This document shows, in pieces, positions 1 through 11,210 of a stretch of 64,000 nucleotides of DNA. The notes under the pieces were generated by a model. That model saw only the letters and a list, made by a program, of their open reading frames with translations, searched no databases and was not told where the DNA came from. How positions within the stretch are numbered: the first letter of the stretch is position 1; each line of letters starts with the position of its first letter. Location: the NCBI GenBank assembly GCA_036381235.1, contig DASVDE010000032.1, forward strand, positions 10,486-74,485, in the 5' to 3' direction. The position numbers and the translations under genes are program-made. Source of the stretch: DASVDE01 sp036381235 (GTDB taxonomy: Bacteria; Actinomycetota; Thermoleophilia; Solirubrobacterales; 70-9).

Positions 1-443
1 CCGCCGGGGTGAAGGACGGATCGCGCATCCGCCTCGCCGGCAAGGGCGAGGCGGGGCCGCGCGGGGGGCCTCCCGGGGACCTCTTCGTGACCACCCGCGT
101 CACCCCCTCCCCCGTCTTCAAACGGCTCGACGGCGGCAACCTCGAGGTGACGGTTCCGATCACGATCGCAGAGGCGCTGCGTGGCGCCACGATCGAGGTG
201 CCGACCCTGGAGGAAACGAAGAAGATCAAGATCCCGGCCGGGACCAGGCACGGCACGGTCCAGCGGCTGCGCGGCGAGGGCGCACCGAAGCCCAACGGCA
301 GGGGGCGCGGCGACGTCCGCTACCGGCTTGAGATCGACATCCCACAGAAGCTGACCGACGAGCAGAAGGAGGCAGCCGAGAAGCTGGCCGAGACGCTCAA
401 CGGATCGAACCCGCGCGAGAAGCTGATGCGGGAGGCGCAGTGA
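1..443 (+). CDS. dnaJ: Chaperone DnaJ, C-terminal part (5' end outside window)
   Basis: This is the C-terminal substrate-binding half of the Hsp40 co-chaperone that stimulates DnaK. The open frame runs in from the left edge, so the GTG at position 9 is an internal Val codon and not the start. The segment VKDGSRIRLAGKGEAG followed by GGPPGDLFV is the hallmark of the second C-terminal beta-domain of DnaJ, with the dimerisation tail after it. The J-domain and any zinc finger lie outside the window. The stop overlaps the start of hspR (GTGA), and clpB follows, giving the actinobacterial dnaK-grpE-dnaJ-hspR order; dnaK and grpE would be to the left, which is inferred. Confidence 0.95.
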   Translation, partial: AGVKDGSRIRLAGKGEAGPRGGPPGDLFVTTRVTPSPVFKRLDGGNLEVTVPITIAEALRGATIEVPTLEETKKIKIPAGTRHGTVQRLRGEGAPKPNGRGRGDVRYRLEIDIPQKLTDEQKEAAEKLAETLNGSNPREKLMREAQ

Positions 444-810
444 GCGCGCGCGGGCCGCGGCGGATCAGCCGCCACACCATCGAAGCGACGTTCGACGACG
501 AGCGCGGCGTCTTCATGATCTCGGTCGCCGCCGAGCTGGCCCACATGCACCCTCAGACCTTGCGCATGTACGAGGCGCGCGGGCTGATCGAGCCGAAGCG
601 CTCGCCGAAGAACACGCGCCTGTACTCCCAGCGTGACGTCGAGCGACTGCGCCGCATCCAGCGGATGACCTCCGAGGAGGGGCTGAACCTGGCCGGCGTG
701 GAGGCGGTGCTGGAGATGGAGAAGCGAGTCGAGGAGATGCGGGGCGAGCTGGAGCGGATGCGCCGCCGCGCCGAAGAGCTGCAACGCCAGATGAGAGATA
801 GGAGCGGCTG

Positions 811-811
<1 letters not shown>
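440..811 (+). CDS. hspR: HspR, MerR-family heat-shock repressor
   Basis: A 123-residue MerR-type regulator. After a short N-terminal segment, residues 27-95 carry the winged HTH with the signature AAELAHMHPQTLRMYEARGL followed by EPKRSPKNTRLYS. A C-terminal coiled-coil helix (EKRVEEMRGELERMRRRAEEL) should dimerise it. In Streptomyces, HspR represses dnaK and clpB operons through inverted HAIR sites with DnaK as corepressor; the position between dnaJ and clpB fits this. The GTG start overlaps the dnaJ stop and the TGA overlaps the clpB ATG by one base, so the three genes are translationally coupled. I see no HAIR sequence here; it would be upstream of dnaK, outside the window. Confidence 0.93.
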
Positions 812-3402
<2,591 letters not shown>

Positions 3403-3602
3403 ACGCCTCGGCCGGACGACGCCGCATCAACAGATGGCCAATGCGGTTATCGGAATGCCTCAAACTGTGGCGGAGCCCGACGAGCCAGAGGGTTGAGATT
3501 CGCAACCCAAACGGGCGGAATTCAAGTAAACAAGCAGAGTTCCGACATAGTCTTCAGCGAATTCGAGCGATTCCGATGCGACGCAGACACGATTCCGACT
3601 CA
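3403..3602. other. Intergenic gap after clpB with a 6-bp inverted repeat
   Basis: About 200 bp of visibly lower GC than the flanking genes. It holds a perfect inverted repeat, GGGTTG-N7-CAACCC, at 3490-3508 and a TAGTCT hexamer at 3548-3553 that could be a -10 element for the next gene. The repeat has no T-run after it, so it looks more like an operator or a weak hairpin than a classical terminator. The reading frame of the next gene is open through part of this gap (from 3441), but that stretch has non-coding composition. Confidence 0.5.
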
Positions 3603-4469
3603 ATGACAGGACAGGCTCCGCTGCGCTCTGCACTCACCAACGCTGCCTGGGCGATCGAGGACAGGGTCGTCTGGGGGGGAGCGGACATCCTGCGCGGGGT
3701 TGTCGACGTCATCAAGTGGCCGTTCGAGCGGATCGCGTGGGCCGCCGAGCGCTGGCTGATCTGGCCGGTCGCGGAGAGGGCCGCGGAGTGGAGCCCGGCG
3801 GCTCGGACCGGCGCCGCCTTGCTGGCCGTCGCGGCGGTGATCGGCGCCGGCGCCGCGGGCGTGATCTGGGCTTCGGGGGGGCAGGACGACGAAGCGCCGG
3901 TCAGCACCCAAGCCGGTGGGCTGATGGGGCTGCTCTCGACCCAGCCGACACCCGAACCGACGTCGGGGGGAGCGAAGCCCGCTCTGCAGGGGGCGGCTCC
4001 CATCTTCAAGCCCGAGGCCGATGGCGGCGTGGTGGCTGGAGGCGTCGGCAACGCCACGGCCACGAATTCGAAATCGACCGCGGCGGCCACACCCGCCACG
4101 GCGACAACCACCACCCGGGCGGCGGCTGCCACCACCGCCCCCGGCGGGCCGGCTGCGCTCGCCGTGGCGAAGCGCTTCGCCAACGCTTTCGTCCTCTATG
4201 AGATCGGAGAAGGAGACAAGCGGGTGCGCTCCGTCTTCCATGAGACAGCGACGCCGGAGCTTGCCCGCTCGCTGCTGCGCCGGCCGCCCCGCCTTCCGGA
4301 GAACATCAAGGTGCCGAAGGCCAAAGTCCTCAATGTGGTGCCGGGGCCGCGCCTCGGCGGAACCTTCACGGTCAGCGCCTCGCTGCTGCGTGTCGGCGTG
4401 ACAAGCGAGTTGCGAATCGACCTTCAAAAAACCAAACAGGGCACCAGGGTCACTAGCGTTCTCGGATGA
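3603..4469 (+). CDS. Single-pass membrane protein of unknown function with C-terminal export-side domain
   Basis: No family recognised with certainty. From ATG 3603 the product has 288 residues. An N-terminal Trp-rich amphipathic stretch (DVIKWPFERIAWAAERWLIW) is followed by one hydrophobic segment (GAALLAVAAVIGAGAAGVIW, about 70-92). Then comes a long Ala/Thr/Pro-rich low-complexity linker, and a compact C-terminal domain of about 100 residues starting at LAVAKRFANAFVLYEIGEG. That organisation is reminiscent of VirB8/TcpC-like or NTF2-like extracytoplasmic domains, but only as a guess. The frame is open back to 3441; ATG 3576 is an alternative start and none of the starts has a clear ribosome site. 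Its stop overlaps the start of the lytic transglycosylase, so the two are probably cotranscribed. Confidence 0.65.
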   Translation: MTGQAPLRSALTNAAWAIEDRVVWGGADILRGVVDVIKWPFERIAWAAERWLIWPVAERAAEWSPAARTGAALLAVAAVIGAGAAGVIWASGGQDDEAPVSTQAGGLMGLLSTQPTPEPTSGGAKPALQGAAPIFKPEADGGVVAGGVGNATATNSKSTAAATPATATTTTRAAAATTAPGGPAALAVAKRFANAFVLYEIGEGDKRVRSVFHETATPELARSLLRRPPRLPENIKVPKAKVLNVVPGPRLGGTFTVSASLLRVGVTSELRIDLQKTKQGTRVTSVLG

Positions 4470-6067
4470 TGAGGCGCCTACGCGACATGCTCGCCCTGGC
4501 CGTGGCCGGCCTCGCGCTCGCTGCGACGAGCGCGGCGGCAGCCGAGCCGGTGCCCTCCGCGTCGCAGCCTCAGGGAGAGCTGGCGCCCGCCGAGACGCCT
4601 CCCATCCTGAAACAGGGAGAGACTCTAACCGCGCCCCCCGCCGATCCCCAGCCCAGTGGCGGCACCTCGCCTTTCAAGGAGAAAGAGGATCCCCCGCCCG
4701 CCTCGGCGCCCGACGCCAGTGCCTCCCCGACGGCTTCATCTTCGACGCCCACCTTTGCGATCCCTGAGATCCCCACCTCCAGCTGCGCCGTCTCCGGGGT
4801 TCCGCCGATCCTGATCCCGATCTACCAGGCGGCCTCCGACACCTACAGCCTCGGCCCGCAGGGGCCAAGCGTGCTCGCTGCGATCAACGGCATCGAGAGC
4901 GCCTTCGGCACCAACATGGGGCCGTCGTCGGCCGGGGCGATCGGCTGGATGCAGTTCCTGCCCTCGACCTGGGACGGTTACGGAGTCGACGCCAACGGCG
5001 ACGGCGTCAAGGACCCCTATAACCCCGAGGACGCGATCTTCGCCGCCGCGAGCTACCTCAGCGCGGCCGGCATGCCGGCCGACACCTACGGCGCGATCTT
5101 CGCCTACAACCACGCCGACTGGTACGTCGCCGACGTACTCGCCAACGCCGCCTGCTACGGCTCTCTCGGCGGCGGAGTCAGTGGCGCCTTCGCGCTCACG
5201 CCGCAGTTGCAGGTGCTGAGCTGCGACCCGACCCCGGCCTGGCGCGAGAAGGTGCCCGCCGAGTACATGACCGCCTTCGAGGACGCCGCCACCCGCTACG
5301 ACCTGGGCCCCCGCGGGGTCTGGATGCTGGCGGCGATCGCCCGACTGGAGTCGAACTTCGGCGAGGGCATGAGCAAAGAGCAGCTGGACCGCTACGGGCC
5401 GCTCGGGCTCGACGGAACCGAGTGGCGCCACTACTCGGTCGACGGCGACGAGGACGGGAACATCCGTCACGCCGGCGCCGCCGACTCCGCTGCCACGCTG
5501 GCCCGGGAGATCTGGTCGGAGGGCAGCATCCGCGCCGGGGTCTTCGCCCACAACCAGGCCGACTGGTACGTGGAGGCGGCGCTGGCCGAGGCCGATCGGC
5601 TCGCGGGAAGCTGCGAGGTGGAGTCGATCGACTGGTCGATGGCCCTCCCCAATGCTGTCGCGGCGCCGATCAACTGGGACAACCTCATCCTCTCCAACGA
5701 CCTCGAGCTGCGCGACCTGACCACCGGCGCGATCGATCCGCGAATCGTCGGACTGATCGGGGCGATGACCCAGGACCACCAGATCACTCTCTCTTCGCTG
5801 CGCTCCGACCACTCCCAGTACACGGTCGACGGCAACGTCTCCAACCACTACTTCGGTCGGGCAATGGACATCGCCGCCGTCGACGGGGTGTCCTGCACCG
5901 ACACCGCGGCTGACGCTCCCTGCGCCACCCTCGGCCGCAGCCTCGCCTACCTGCCGGCGCCGGCACACCCGACCGAGCTGATCTACTGCTTCGACCTCGA
6001 CGGCCCCGGACCGGCCTTCGCGCGCGCGGATCACTGCGACCACGTGCACGCGGGCTACGACGGTTAA
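4466..6067 (+). CDS. Secreted lytic murein transglycosylase with two SLT-like domains
   Basis: A 533-residue exported peptidoglycan lyase. A signal peptide (residues 1-26, ending near AAAA) and a Pro/Ala/Ser-rich linker (to about 110) precede an MltB/SLT-type domain (about 115-235) with the catalytic Glu in NGIESAFG and the motif AGAIGWMQFLPSTWDGYG. A second related unit (about 250-395) keeps the Glu in ARLESNFGEG and the terminal AHNQADWYV, but the GAxGxMQF part is replaced by YGPLGLDGTEW, so it is probably degenerate. The last 130 residues contain SNHYFGRAMDIAAVDG and a terminal CDHVHAGY, which resemble metal-site histidines of M15-like peptidase folds. It follows the membrane protein directly (overlapping ATGATG) and likely works with it in the envelope. 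Confidence 0.85.
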   Translation: MMRRLRDMLALAVAGLALAATSAAAAEPVPSASQPQGELAPAETPPILKQGETLTAPPADPQPSGGTSPFKEKEDPPPASAPDASASPTASSSTPTFAIPEIPTSSCAVSGVPPILIPIYQAASDTYSLGPQGPSVLAAINGIESAFGTNMGPSSAGAIGWMQFLPSTWDGYGVDANGDGVKDPYNPEDAIFAAASYLSAAGMPADTYGAIFAYNHADWYVADVLANAACYGSLGGGVSGAFALTPQLQVLSCDPTPAWREKVPAEYMTAFEDAATRYDLGPRGVWMLAAIARLESNFGEGMSKEQLDRYGPLGLDGTEWRHYSVDGDEDGNIRHAGAADSAATLAREIWSEGSIRAGVFAHNQADWYVEAALAEADRLAGSCEVESIDWSMALPNAVAAPINWDNLILSNDLELRDLTTGAIDPRIVGLIGAMTQDHQITLSSLRSDHSQYTVDGNVSNHYFGRAMDIAAVDGVSCTDTAADAPCATLGRSLAYLPAPAHPTELIYCFDLDGPGPAFARADHCDHVHAGYDG

Positions 6068-6151
6068 GGGGACCCGAGTCTCCGGGTCCTTGCTCGAAGC
6101 GCTCGTACTCGCGTAACGTAGGGCGAACCCCCCCCGCGAGAGGAGATTTCC

Positions 6152-6433
6152 ATGCCCACCTATGTGATGCTCACGAATCTCACCGCCGACGGCGTCCGCA
6201 CCCTGAAGAACAATCCGGGACGGGTGGCCGAGGTCAACAAGGAGGTCGAGCAGATCGGCGCCAAGGTCGTGGCGCAATACGCGACGCTCGGTCAGTACGA
6301 CTTCGTGACGATCGTCGAGGCGCCCGACGAGCAGACGATGGCCAAGGTCTCGGTTGAGCTCGGCTCGCGCGGCACCATGACAAGTCAGACTCTGACCGCG
6401 ATGCCCGCAGACGACCTTGCCGGCTCGCTCTAG
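6152..6433 (+). CDS. GYD-domain protein
   Basis: A 93-residue cytoplasmic protein. It matches the small ferredoxin-like GYD family: N-terminal TYVMLTNLTADGVRTLKNNP, central GQYDFVTIVEAPDE (the family's GxYD motif) and a C-terminal strand near TMTSQTLTAMP. The molecular function of the family is not established. A good ribosome site (GAGAGGAGA, seven bases before ATG) supports the start. It lies 9 bp before purD, so it could be the first gene of the purD-purE-purB operon, although its TAG stop overlaps a hexamer (TAGGGC) that could also be a -10 element for purD. Confidence 0.85.
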   Translation: MPTYVMLTNLTADGVRTLKNNPGRVAEVNKEVEQIGAKVVAQYATLGQYDFVTIVEAPDEQTMAKVSVELGSRGTMTSQTLTAMPADDLAGSL

Positions 6434-6442
6434 GGCACGCGC

Positions 6443-7717
6443 TTGAAGGTCCTGGTCGTCGGCGGGGGTGGGCGCGAGCACGCGATCGTGCGTGCGCTCG
6501 GTCGCTCCACGCACTCGCCCCAGCTGCTCTGCGCTCCCGGCAACGCGGGGATCGCCGCCCACGCCGAGTGCCTCGCGGGGGTGGGCGCCGAAGACGTGGA
6601 GGCAATCGTCGGCGCCGCGGGGGAGCGGGGGGTCGACCTTGTCGTGATAGGCCCCGAGGCGGCGCTCGTGGCCGGCGCGGTCGACGCGCTGGAGGAGGCG
6701 GGAATACCGGCCTTCGGGCCGAGCGCCGCCGCCGCGGAGCTGGAGGGGTCGAAGGCATTCGCCAAGGAGCTGATGAAGGAGGCCGACGTGCCGACCGCCT
6801 CTCACCGGCTGCTGCGCAGCCGCGAGGAGGCTGACGAGCACCTCGCCCGTGTCACCTATCCGGCGGTGCTGAAGGCCGACGGCTTGGCGGCGGGCAAGGG
6901 AGTGATCGTCTGCGCATCGGAGGCGGAAGCCCGGGAAGCCGCCGACGTCTTCTTCACCGAGCGCCGCTTCGGCGAGACGCCGGTTGTCCTGGAGGAGTTC
7001 CTCGAGGGGGAGGAGCTGTCGCTGCTGGCACTGTGCGACGGGGAGAACGTGGTGCCGCTGGCACCCGCCCAGGACTACAAGCGGATCTTCGACGGCGACG
7101 AGGGGCCCAACACCGGCGGCATGGGAAGTTACTCCCCCGTGGCCGGGTTCGGGCCGGCTGAGGTGGAGGAGATCGTCGACGCCGTTCACAGGCCGATCGT
7201 CGCGGCGATGGCTCGGCGCGGCCGGCCCTTCCACGGGGTGCTCTACGCCGGGCTGATGATCGGCGCCGAGGGGCCGAAGGTGTTGGAGTTCAACGCCCGC
7301 TTCGGCGATCCCGAGACGCAGGCGGTGCTGCCGCGGCTGCGCTCGGATTTGCTCGATCTATGCCTCGCATCCCGCGAGCCGGGTGGGCTGGCCGGGATGA
7401 CCGCCGACTTCTCCGAGGATTGGGCGGTGACCCTCGTCCTCGCCTCGGCCGGCTACCCCGCCTCTTCTTCGAAGGGCGACGTCATCCGCGGCCTCGCCGA
7501 TGCAGCCGAGCTGGCCGAGGTGACCCATGCCGGCACCGCGGAGCGCGACGGGAAGATCGTCACGGCGGGGGGCCGGGTGCTCAACGTGACCGCAGTGGGG
7601 GCTTCGCCGGCCGAGGCGCGCGATCGCGCATACGATGCGGCCCGGCGCATCTCCTTCGATGGAATGCAGATGCGAACCGACATCGCCGCGCGCGCCGCCG
7701 CGCGTGTACCCGGATGA
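6443..7717 (+). CDS. purD: Phosphoribosylamine-glycine ligase (GAR synthetase)
   Basis: Catalyses step 2 of purine synthesis: 5-phosphoribosylamine + glycine + ATP to GAR. The product is 424 residues, the usual monofunctional length. The N-domain opens with MKVLVVGGGGREHAI; the ATP-grasp region carries KADGLAAGKGVIVC and the acidic pair in LEFNARFGDPETQAVLPRL; FDGDEGPNTGGMGSYSP is the diagnostic PurD motif. The start is TTG at 6443, chosen because KVLVVGGGGREHA must be N-terminal. It is cotranscribed with purE and purB downstream (18 bp, then overlapping). Confidence 0.96.
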   Translation: MKVLVVGGGGREHAIVRALGRSTHSPQLLCAPGNAGIAAHAECLAGVGAEDVEAIVGAAGERGVDLVVIGPEAALVAGAVDALEEAGIPAFGPSAAAAELEGSKAFAKELMKEADVPTASHRLLRSREEADEHLARVTYPAVLKADGLAAGKGVIVCASEAEAREAADVFFTERRFGETPVVLEEFLEGEELSLLALCDGENVVPLAPAQDYKRIFDGDEGPNTGGMGSYSPVAGFGPAEVEEIVDAVHRPIVAAMARRGRPFHGVLYAGLMIGAEGPKVLEFNARFGDPETQAVLPRLRSDLLDLCLASREPGGLAGMTADFSEDWAVTLVLASAGYPASSSKGDVIRGLADAAELAEVTHAGTAERDGKIVTAGGRVLNVTAVGASPAEARDRAYDAARRISFDGMQMRTDIAARAAARVPG

Positions 7718-7734
7718 GACCTGGAGAGGAGCAG

Positions 7735-8217
7735 ATGAGCGAGATCTCAGAGGAACCGCAGCCAACCGGCGAGACCGCGATGCCGGCAGTCGAGGAGGCC
7801 TTCGAGGAGATCAACGTCGACGAGCCCCTGGTCGGGATCATCATGGGCTCCAAGAACGACAAGCCGAAGATGCAGCCGGCCGGCGCTGCCCTGCACGACG
7901 CCGGAATCCGTTACGAGGTGCGGGTGATGAGCGCCCACCGCGACCCCGAGATGGTCCGCGAGTACTGCACCAACGCGCGGCTGCGCGGGTTGAAGGTGAT
8001 CATCGCCGGGGCCGGGATGTCCGCGGCGCTGCCGGGAGTCGCCGCCGCCCACACCGACCTGCCGGTGATCGGCGTGCCGATCCTCGGCAAGAGCCTCGGC
8101 GGCCTCGACGCGCTGCTCTCCGCGGTGCAGATGCCGCCCGGGATCCCGGTTGCCTGCGTCGCTATCGACGGCGCGAAGAACGCCGGGATCCTGGCCGCGA
8201 GAATCATCAACGCGTGA
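7735..8217 (+). CDS. purE: PurE-type AIR carboxylase / N5-CAIR mutase
   Basis: A 160-residue PurE-fold protein acting on AIR or N5-CAIR to give CAIR. A 30-residue acidic N-terminal extension precedes the core. The substrate loop reads IIMGSKNDKPKM instead of the usual GSxSDWxxM. The catalytic His is present in MSAHRDP (His68). The segment that in class I enzymes is GAGGAAHLPG reads GAGMSAALPG, so that His is replaced by Ala98; VIGVPI and VQMPPGIPV are conserved. ATG 7735 is preceded by GGAGAGGAG. No purK lies in the window, so whether it works as the PurK-dependent mutase or directly with CO2 (class II-like) cannot be settled from sequence alone. Confidence 0.9.
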   Translation: MSEISEEPQPTGETAMPAVEEAFEEINVDEPLVGIIMGSKNDKPKMQPAGAALHDAGIRYEVRVMSAHRDPEMVREYCTNARLRGLKVIIAGAGMSAALPGVAAAHTDLPVIGVPILGKSLGGLDALLSAVQMPPGIPVACVAIDGAKNAGILAARIINA

Positions 8218-9494
8218 TCTCTCGGTACACACGTCCGGAGATCGGTGAGGTTTGGTCGGCTCAGCGGAAGCTGGAGTGCTGGCTCGAGGTGGAGCTGACC
8301 GCCACCGAGGCCTGGGCGGAAGAGGGGGCCGTTCCGAAGGAAGCCGCTGAAGCCGCGCGAGCGAAGGCCGCCTTCACCGTCGAAGCCGTCGAGGAGCGCG
8401 AGAAGGTCACCGACCACGATGTCGCCGCCTTCGTCGACGTCGTCGCCGCCTCGGTCGGAGAGCACGGGCGCTGGGTCCACTACGGCCTCACCTCCTCTGA
8501 CGTGCTCGACACGGCGCTGGCCCTGCAACTGCGGGGGGCGGGCAAGGTCGTGCTCGCCGGCGCGCGCGCCTACCGCGATGCGCTGATCGAGCGTGCGCTG
8601 GAGCACCGCACAACGCTCTGCGTCGGGCGCACCCATGGTGTCCACGCCGAGCCCACCACCTTCGGGCTGCGCCTCGCCGGCTTCGCCTTCGAGGCGGACC
8701 GCAACCTGTCCCGCCTGACCGACGCCTTCGACCAGCTCGCCTACGGCAAGCTCTCGGGCGCGGTCGGCACCTACGCCTCGATCCCTCCAGCGGTCGAGGC
8801 GCGGGTGATGGAGCGGCTTGGGTTGAAGCGTGAGGACGTCGCGACCCAGGTCGTCCCGCGTGATCGCCACGCGGTCCTCACCTCGGCGATCGCGATCGCC
8901 GGCGCCGGGCTGGAGCGCTTCGCCACCGAGGTCCGCAACCTCCAGCGCACCGAGGTGCGCGAGGTCGAGGAGCCGTTCGGTGTCGGTCAGAAGGGCTCCT
9001 CCGCGATGCCCCACAAGCGCAACCCGATCCGCACCGAACGGATCACCGGCCTGGCCCGCGTGCTGCGCGGCTACGCCCAGACGGGCCTGGAGAACATCGC
9101 CCTCTGGCACGAGCGCGACATCTCCCACTCCGGCGCCGAGCGGGTGATCATCCCCGACGCGACGATCGCCCTCGACTACATGCAGGACCTGGCGGCGAAG
9201 GTGGCAAGCGGGATGGCAATCCGCTCCGACCGGATGAGGGAGAACCTCGATCTGACCCACGGCGCCCTCTTCAGCCAGCGCGCCCTCACCGCCCTGGTCG
9301 AGTCGGGGATGACCCGCGACGACGCCTACCGGGTCGTCCAGGAGAACGCCCAGCGCGCCTGGGACACAGGCACCCATTTCCGCGAGCTGCTCGCCGAGGC
9401 CGCCCCGGAGCTCGACCTCGACGCGGTCTTCGACTACGACGCCTACCTCACCCATGTCCCTGAGGTCTTCGAGCGGCTCGAGTCCCTGCGCTGA
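8214..9494 (+). CDS. purB: Adenylosuccinate lyase
   Basis: Fumarase/aspartase-superfamily lyase of 426 residues, acting twice: SAICAR to AICAR and adenylosuccinate to AMP. N-terminal RYTRPEIGEVWS is the typical opening. HYGLTSSDVLDTA and GRTHGVHAEP give two substrate-binding regions with the acid/base His. The flexible signature loop is GSSAMPHKRNP at about 263-273. The start is GTG 8214 overlapping the purE stop (GTGA); a much longer upstream open frame overlaps purE and is not real. The order purD-purE-purB and the overlaps indicate one operon. Confidence 0.96.
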   Translation: MISRYTRPEIGEVWSAQRKLECWLEVELTATEAWAEEGAVPKEAAEAARAKAAFTVEAVEEREKVTDHDVAAFVDVVAASVGEHGRWVHYGLTSSDVLDTALALQLRGAGKVVLAGARAYRDALIERALEHRTTLCVGRTHGVHAEPTTFGLRLAGFAFEADRNLSRLTDAFDQLAYGKLSGAVGTYASIPPAVEARVMERLGLKREDVATQVVPRDRHAVLTSAIAIAGAGLERFATEVRNLQRTEVREVEEPFGVGQKGSSAMPHKRNPIRTERITGLARVLRGYAQTGLENIALWHERDISHSGAERVIIPDATIALDYMQDLAAKVASGMAIRSDRMRENLDLTHGALFSQRALTALVESGMTRDDAYRVVQENAQRAWDTGTHFRELLAEAAPELDLDAVFDYDAYLTHVPEVFERLESLR

Positions 9495-9516
9495 CAAACA
9501 GCTAGGGTGCGCGCCG

Positions 9517-9816
9517 ATGATCCTCTACACGTGCGGTCAGAAGAAACGGGGCCCGGCTTTTGCCCATCCCTGCGCCAAGGCGGGGAAAGCCCTCGACGAC
9601 GCGGGGTATGAGTACGAGATCCGCACCGTCGGTGGCTACCGGCTTATGCCCTGGACCTGGGGCAGCCGCGACGACGAGCGGGCCGAGGTACGAAAGCTGA
9701 GCGGCGCCAACGAGGTGCCGATCCTAGTGCTGGACGACGGCGAGGTGATCTCCGGGTCCGGCACGATCGCCCGCTGGGCGAACGAGCACCCCGTGGCAAA
9801 GAGCCAATCCCGGTAG
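9517..9816 (+). CDS. Glutaredoxin/GST N-terminal-like small thiol protein
   Basis: A 99-residue thioredoxin-fold protein. MILYTCGQKKRGPAFAHPC provides a first beta strand with Cys6 and a second Cys19. NEVPILVLDDGEVISGSGTI contains the cis-Pro (VPIL) and the SxxI turn that bind glutathione-like thiols in GST N-domains. There is no CxxC pair, so a classical glutaredoxin cycle is unlikely; a monothiol or binding role is inferred. A TAGGGT hexamer at 9503-9508 lies 8 nt before the ATG, suggesting its own leaderless promoter between purB and this gene. It converges on the P450 gene. Confidence 0.75.
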   Translation: MILYTCGQKKRGPAFAHPCAKAGKALDDAGYEYEIRTVGGYRLMPWTWGSRDDERAEVRKLSGANEVPILVLDDGEVISGSGTIARWANEHPVAKSQSR

Positions 9817-9824
9817 GGGTGGCT

Positions 9825-11144
9825 CTACGCAGCGATTAGCTGCCGGGTGGGTCGGCGGGCGGTGACGACGACCGGCGTGCCGCGGCGCGGCGAGAGCGTG
9901 ATGTTGCGGCGGCCGATCTTCTCCGGCGCAGGGTCGGCCTTGCGCAACTCGCAGCGGGTCAGCACCTCGCGCAGGACGATCCGCATTTCGAACTCGGCGA
10001 AGGCGGCACCGAGGCAGCGACGGACGCCGCCGCCGAAGGGCACCCAGGCGTAGGTCTCGGGAGAGTCTTCGAGGAAGCGCTCGGGGCGGAAGGCAAATGG
10101 CTCCGGGTAGACGTCGGCGCGGGTGTGGGCGAGCCAGATCGCCGGAGTGACGTCGGTGCCCGCCGGCAACTCGAGGCCGTCGGCGACGAGGTCCACGTTG
10201 AGGCGGCGGCCGGCGAGCGGCACCACCGGACGCAGGCGCAGCGACTCTGAGATCGTCGCCCGCAGGTAATCGTCCTCGCCCGCCTCCAGTGAGTCCCTCA
10301 GCCGGCCCAGCTCGCGTGGGTGACGGAGCAGCAGGTCGAAGGTCCAGGCCAGCGCCGTCGCGGTCGTCTCGTGACCGGCAAGCAGCAGGGTCATCAGCTG
10401 GTCGCGCAGGTCGGTGTCGCTCATACTCCCGCCGTCCTCGAAGCGCGCCTGCATCAGCACCGAGAGGATGTCGTCGCGCTCCTCGAGGCCACCCTCGGTG
10501 CGCCGCTCGGCGATCTCGGCGTAGAGCAGATCGTCGACCTCTCTCAGCCGGTCCTCGAATTTGGCCCAAGGTCTTCCCCCGAAACGGCGCGTCGCCAGGC
10601 CGATCAGTTGCGTGAGAGGCGAGGAAGTCTCCTCCAACACATTGGTGAGCAGAGGGCGCAGCCGCTCGAGCCTCGGTCCCTCGGCGACGCCGAAGACCAC
10701 GCGCAGGATCACCTCCAGGGTGATCGCCTGCATGCGCGGGTGGATCGCGAACTCCTCGTCCAGCCGCCAGGAATCGATCTCGGCGTCGACGATCTCCTCC
10801 ATGATCGGCCCGTAGGAGCGCATCCGCTCGCCGTGGAAGGCGGGCAGCATCAGCTTGCGGTGGGCGAGGTGGTCGGTGCCCTCCAATAGCAGCAGCGAGC
10901 GGGCGCCGAGGATCGGCTTGAGGATGACGTCGCGCCCCGGCGGCAGCCCGTGCTCGCGCTCCGTGTACAGGGCCTTGATCGCGGCCGGGTCGGAGATCAT
11001 CACCATCGGCCGCTCGAAGCCGAGGAATCTGACGCTGAACGAGTCGCCGTAGCGCTCCCGACATTCCTGCATGAAGGGCAATGGCCTGAACGCCCAGCGC
11101 AGGGTCTGCACGAGAGGAGGGCTCTTTGGCTCCGGAGGCAGCAC
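9825..11144 (-). CDS. Cytochrome P450
   Basis: A soluble bacterial P450 monooxygenase of 439 residues. The I-helix oxygen-activation motif is AGHETTATALAW, the K-helix ExxR is ESLRLRP, and the heme-ligand loop is FGGGVRRCLGAAFAEFE with the proximal Cys. The sequence style (FLEDSPETYAWVPFGGG) resembles CYP family members near CYP1xx/CYP110-like terpene or fatty-acid hydroxylases, but no subfamily or substrate can be assigned. No ferredoxin or reductase gene is adjacent. It is divergent from purC with only 66 bp between; the start is GTG. Confidence 0.93.
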   Translation of the reverse strand: MLPPEPKSPPLVQTLRWAFRPLPFMQECRERYGDSFSVRFLGFERPMVMISDPAAIKALYTEREHGLPPGRDVILKPILGARSLLLLEGTDHLAHRKLMLPAFHGERMRSYGPIMEEIVDAEIDSWRLDEEFAIHPRMQAITLEVILRVVFGVAEGPRLERLRPLLTNVLEETSSPLTQLIGLATRRFGGRPWAKFEDRLREVDDLLYAEIAERRTEGGLEERDDILSVLMQARFEDGGSMSDTDLRDQLMTLLLAGHETTATALAWTFDLLLRHPRELGRLRDSLEAGEDDYLRATISESLRLRPVVPLAGRRLNVDLVADGLELPAGTDVTPAIWLAHTRADVYPEPFAFRPERFLEDSPETYAWVPFGGGVRRCLGAAFAEFEMRIVLREVLTRCELRKADPAPEKIGRRNITLSPRRGTPVVVTARRPTRQLIAA

Positions 11145-11210
11145 GCCGAACAGGATCGCAGAGACCGAGCGCGCCGATGCTCCGCTTGCGCGGTAGTTAG
11201 CATCGGCTTA

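Noticed and set aside
4736..7234. 832-residue open frame antisense to the transglycosylase, GYD gene and purD
   Set aside because: Spans three well-supported genes on the other strand and has no recognisable motif.
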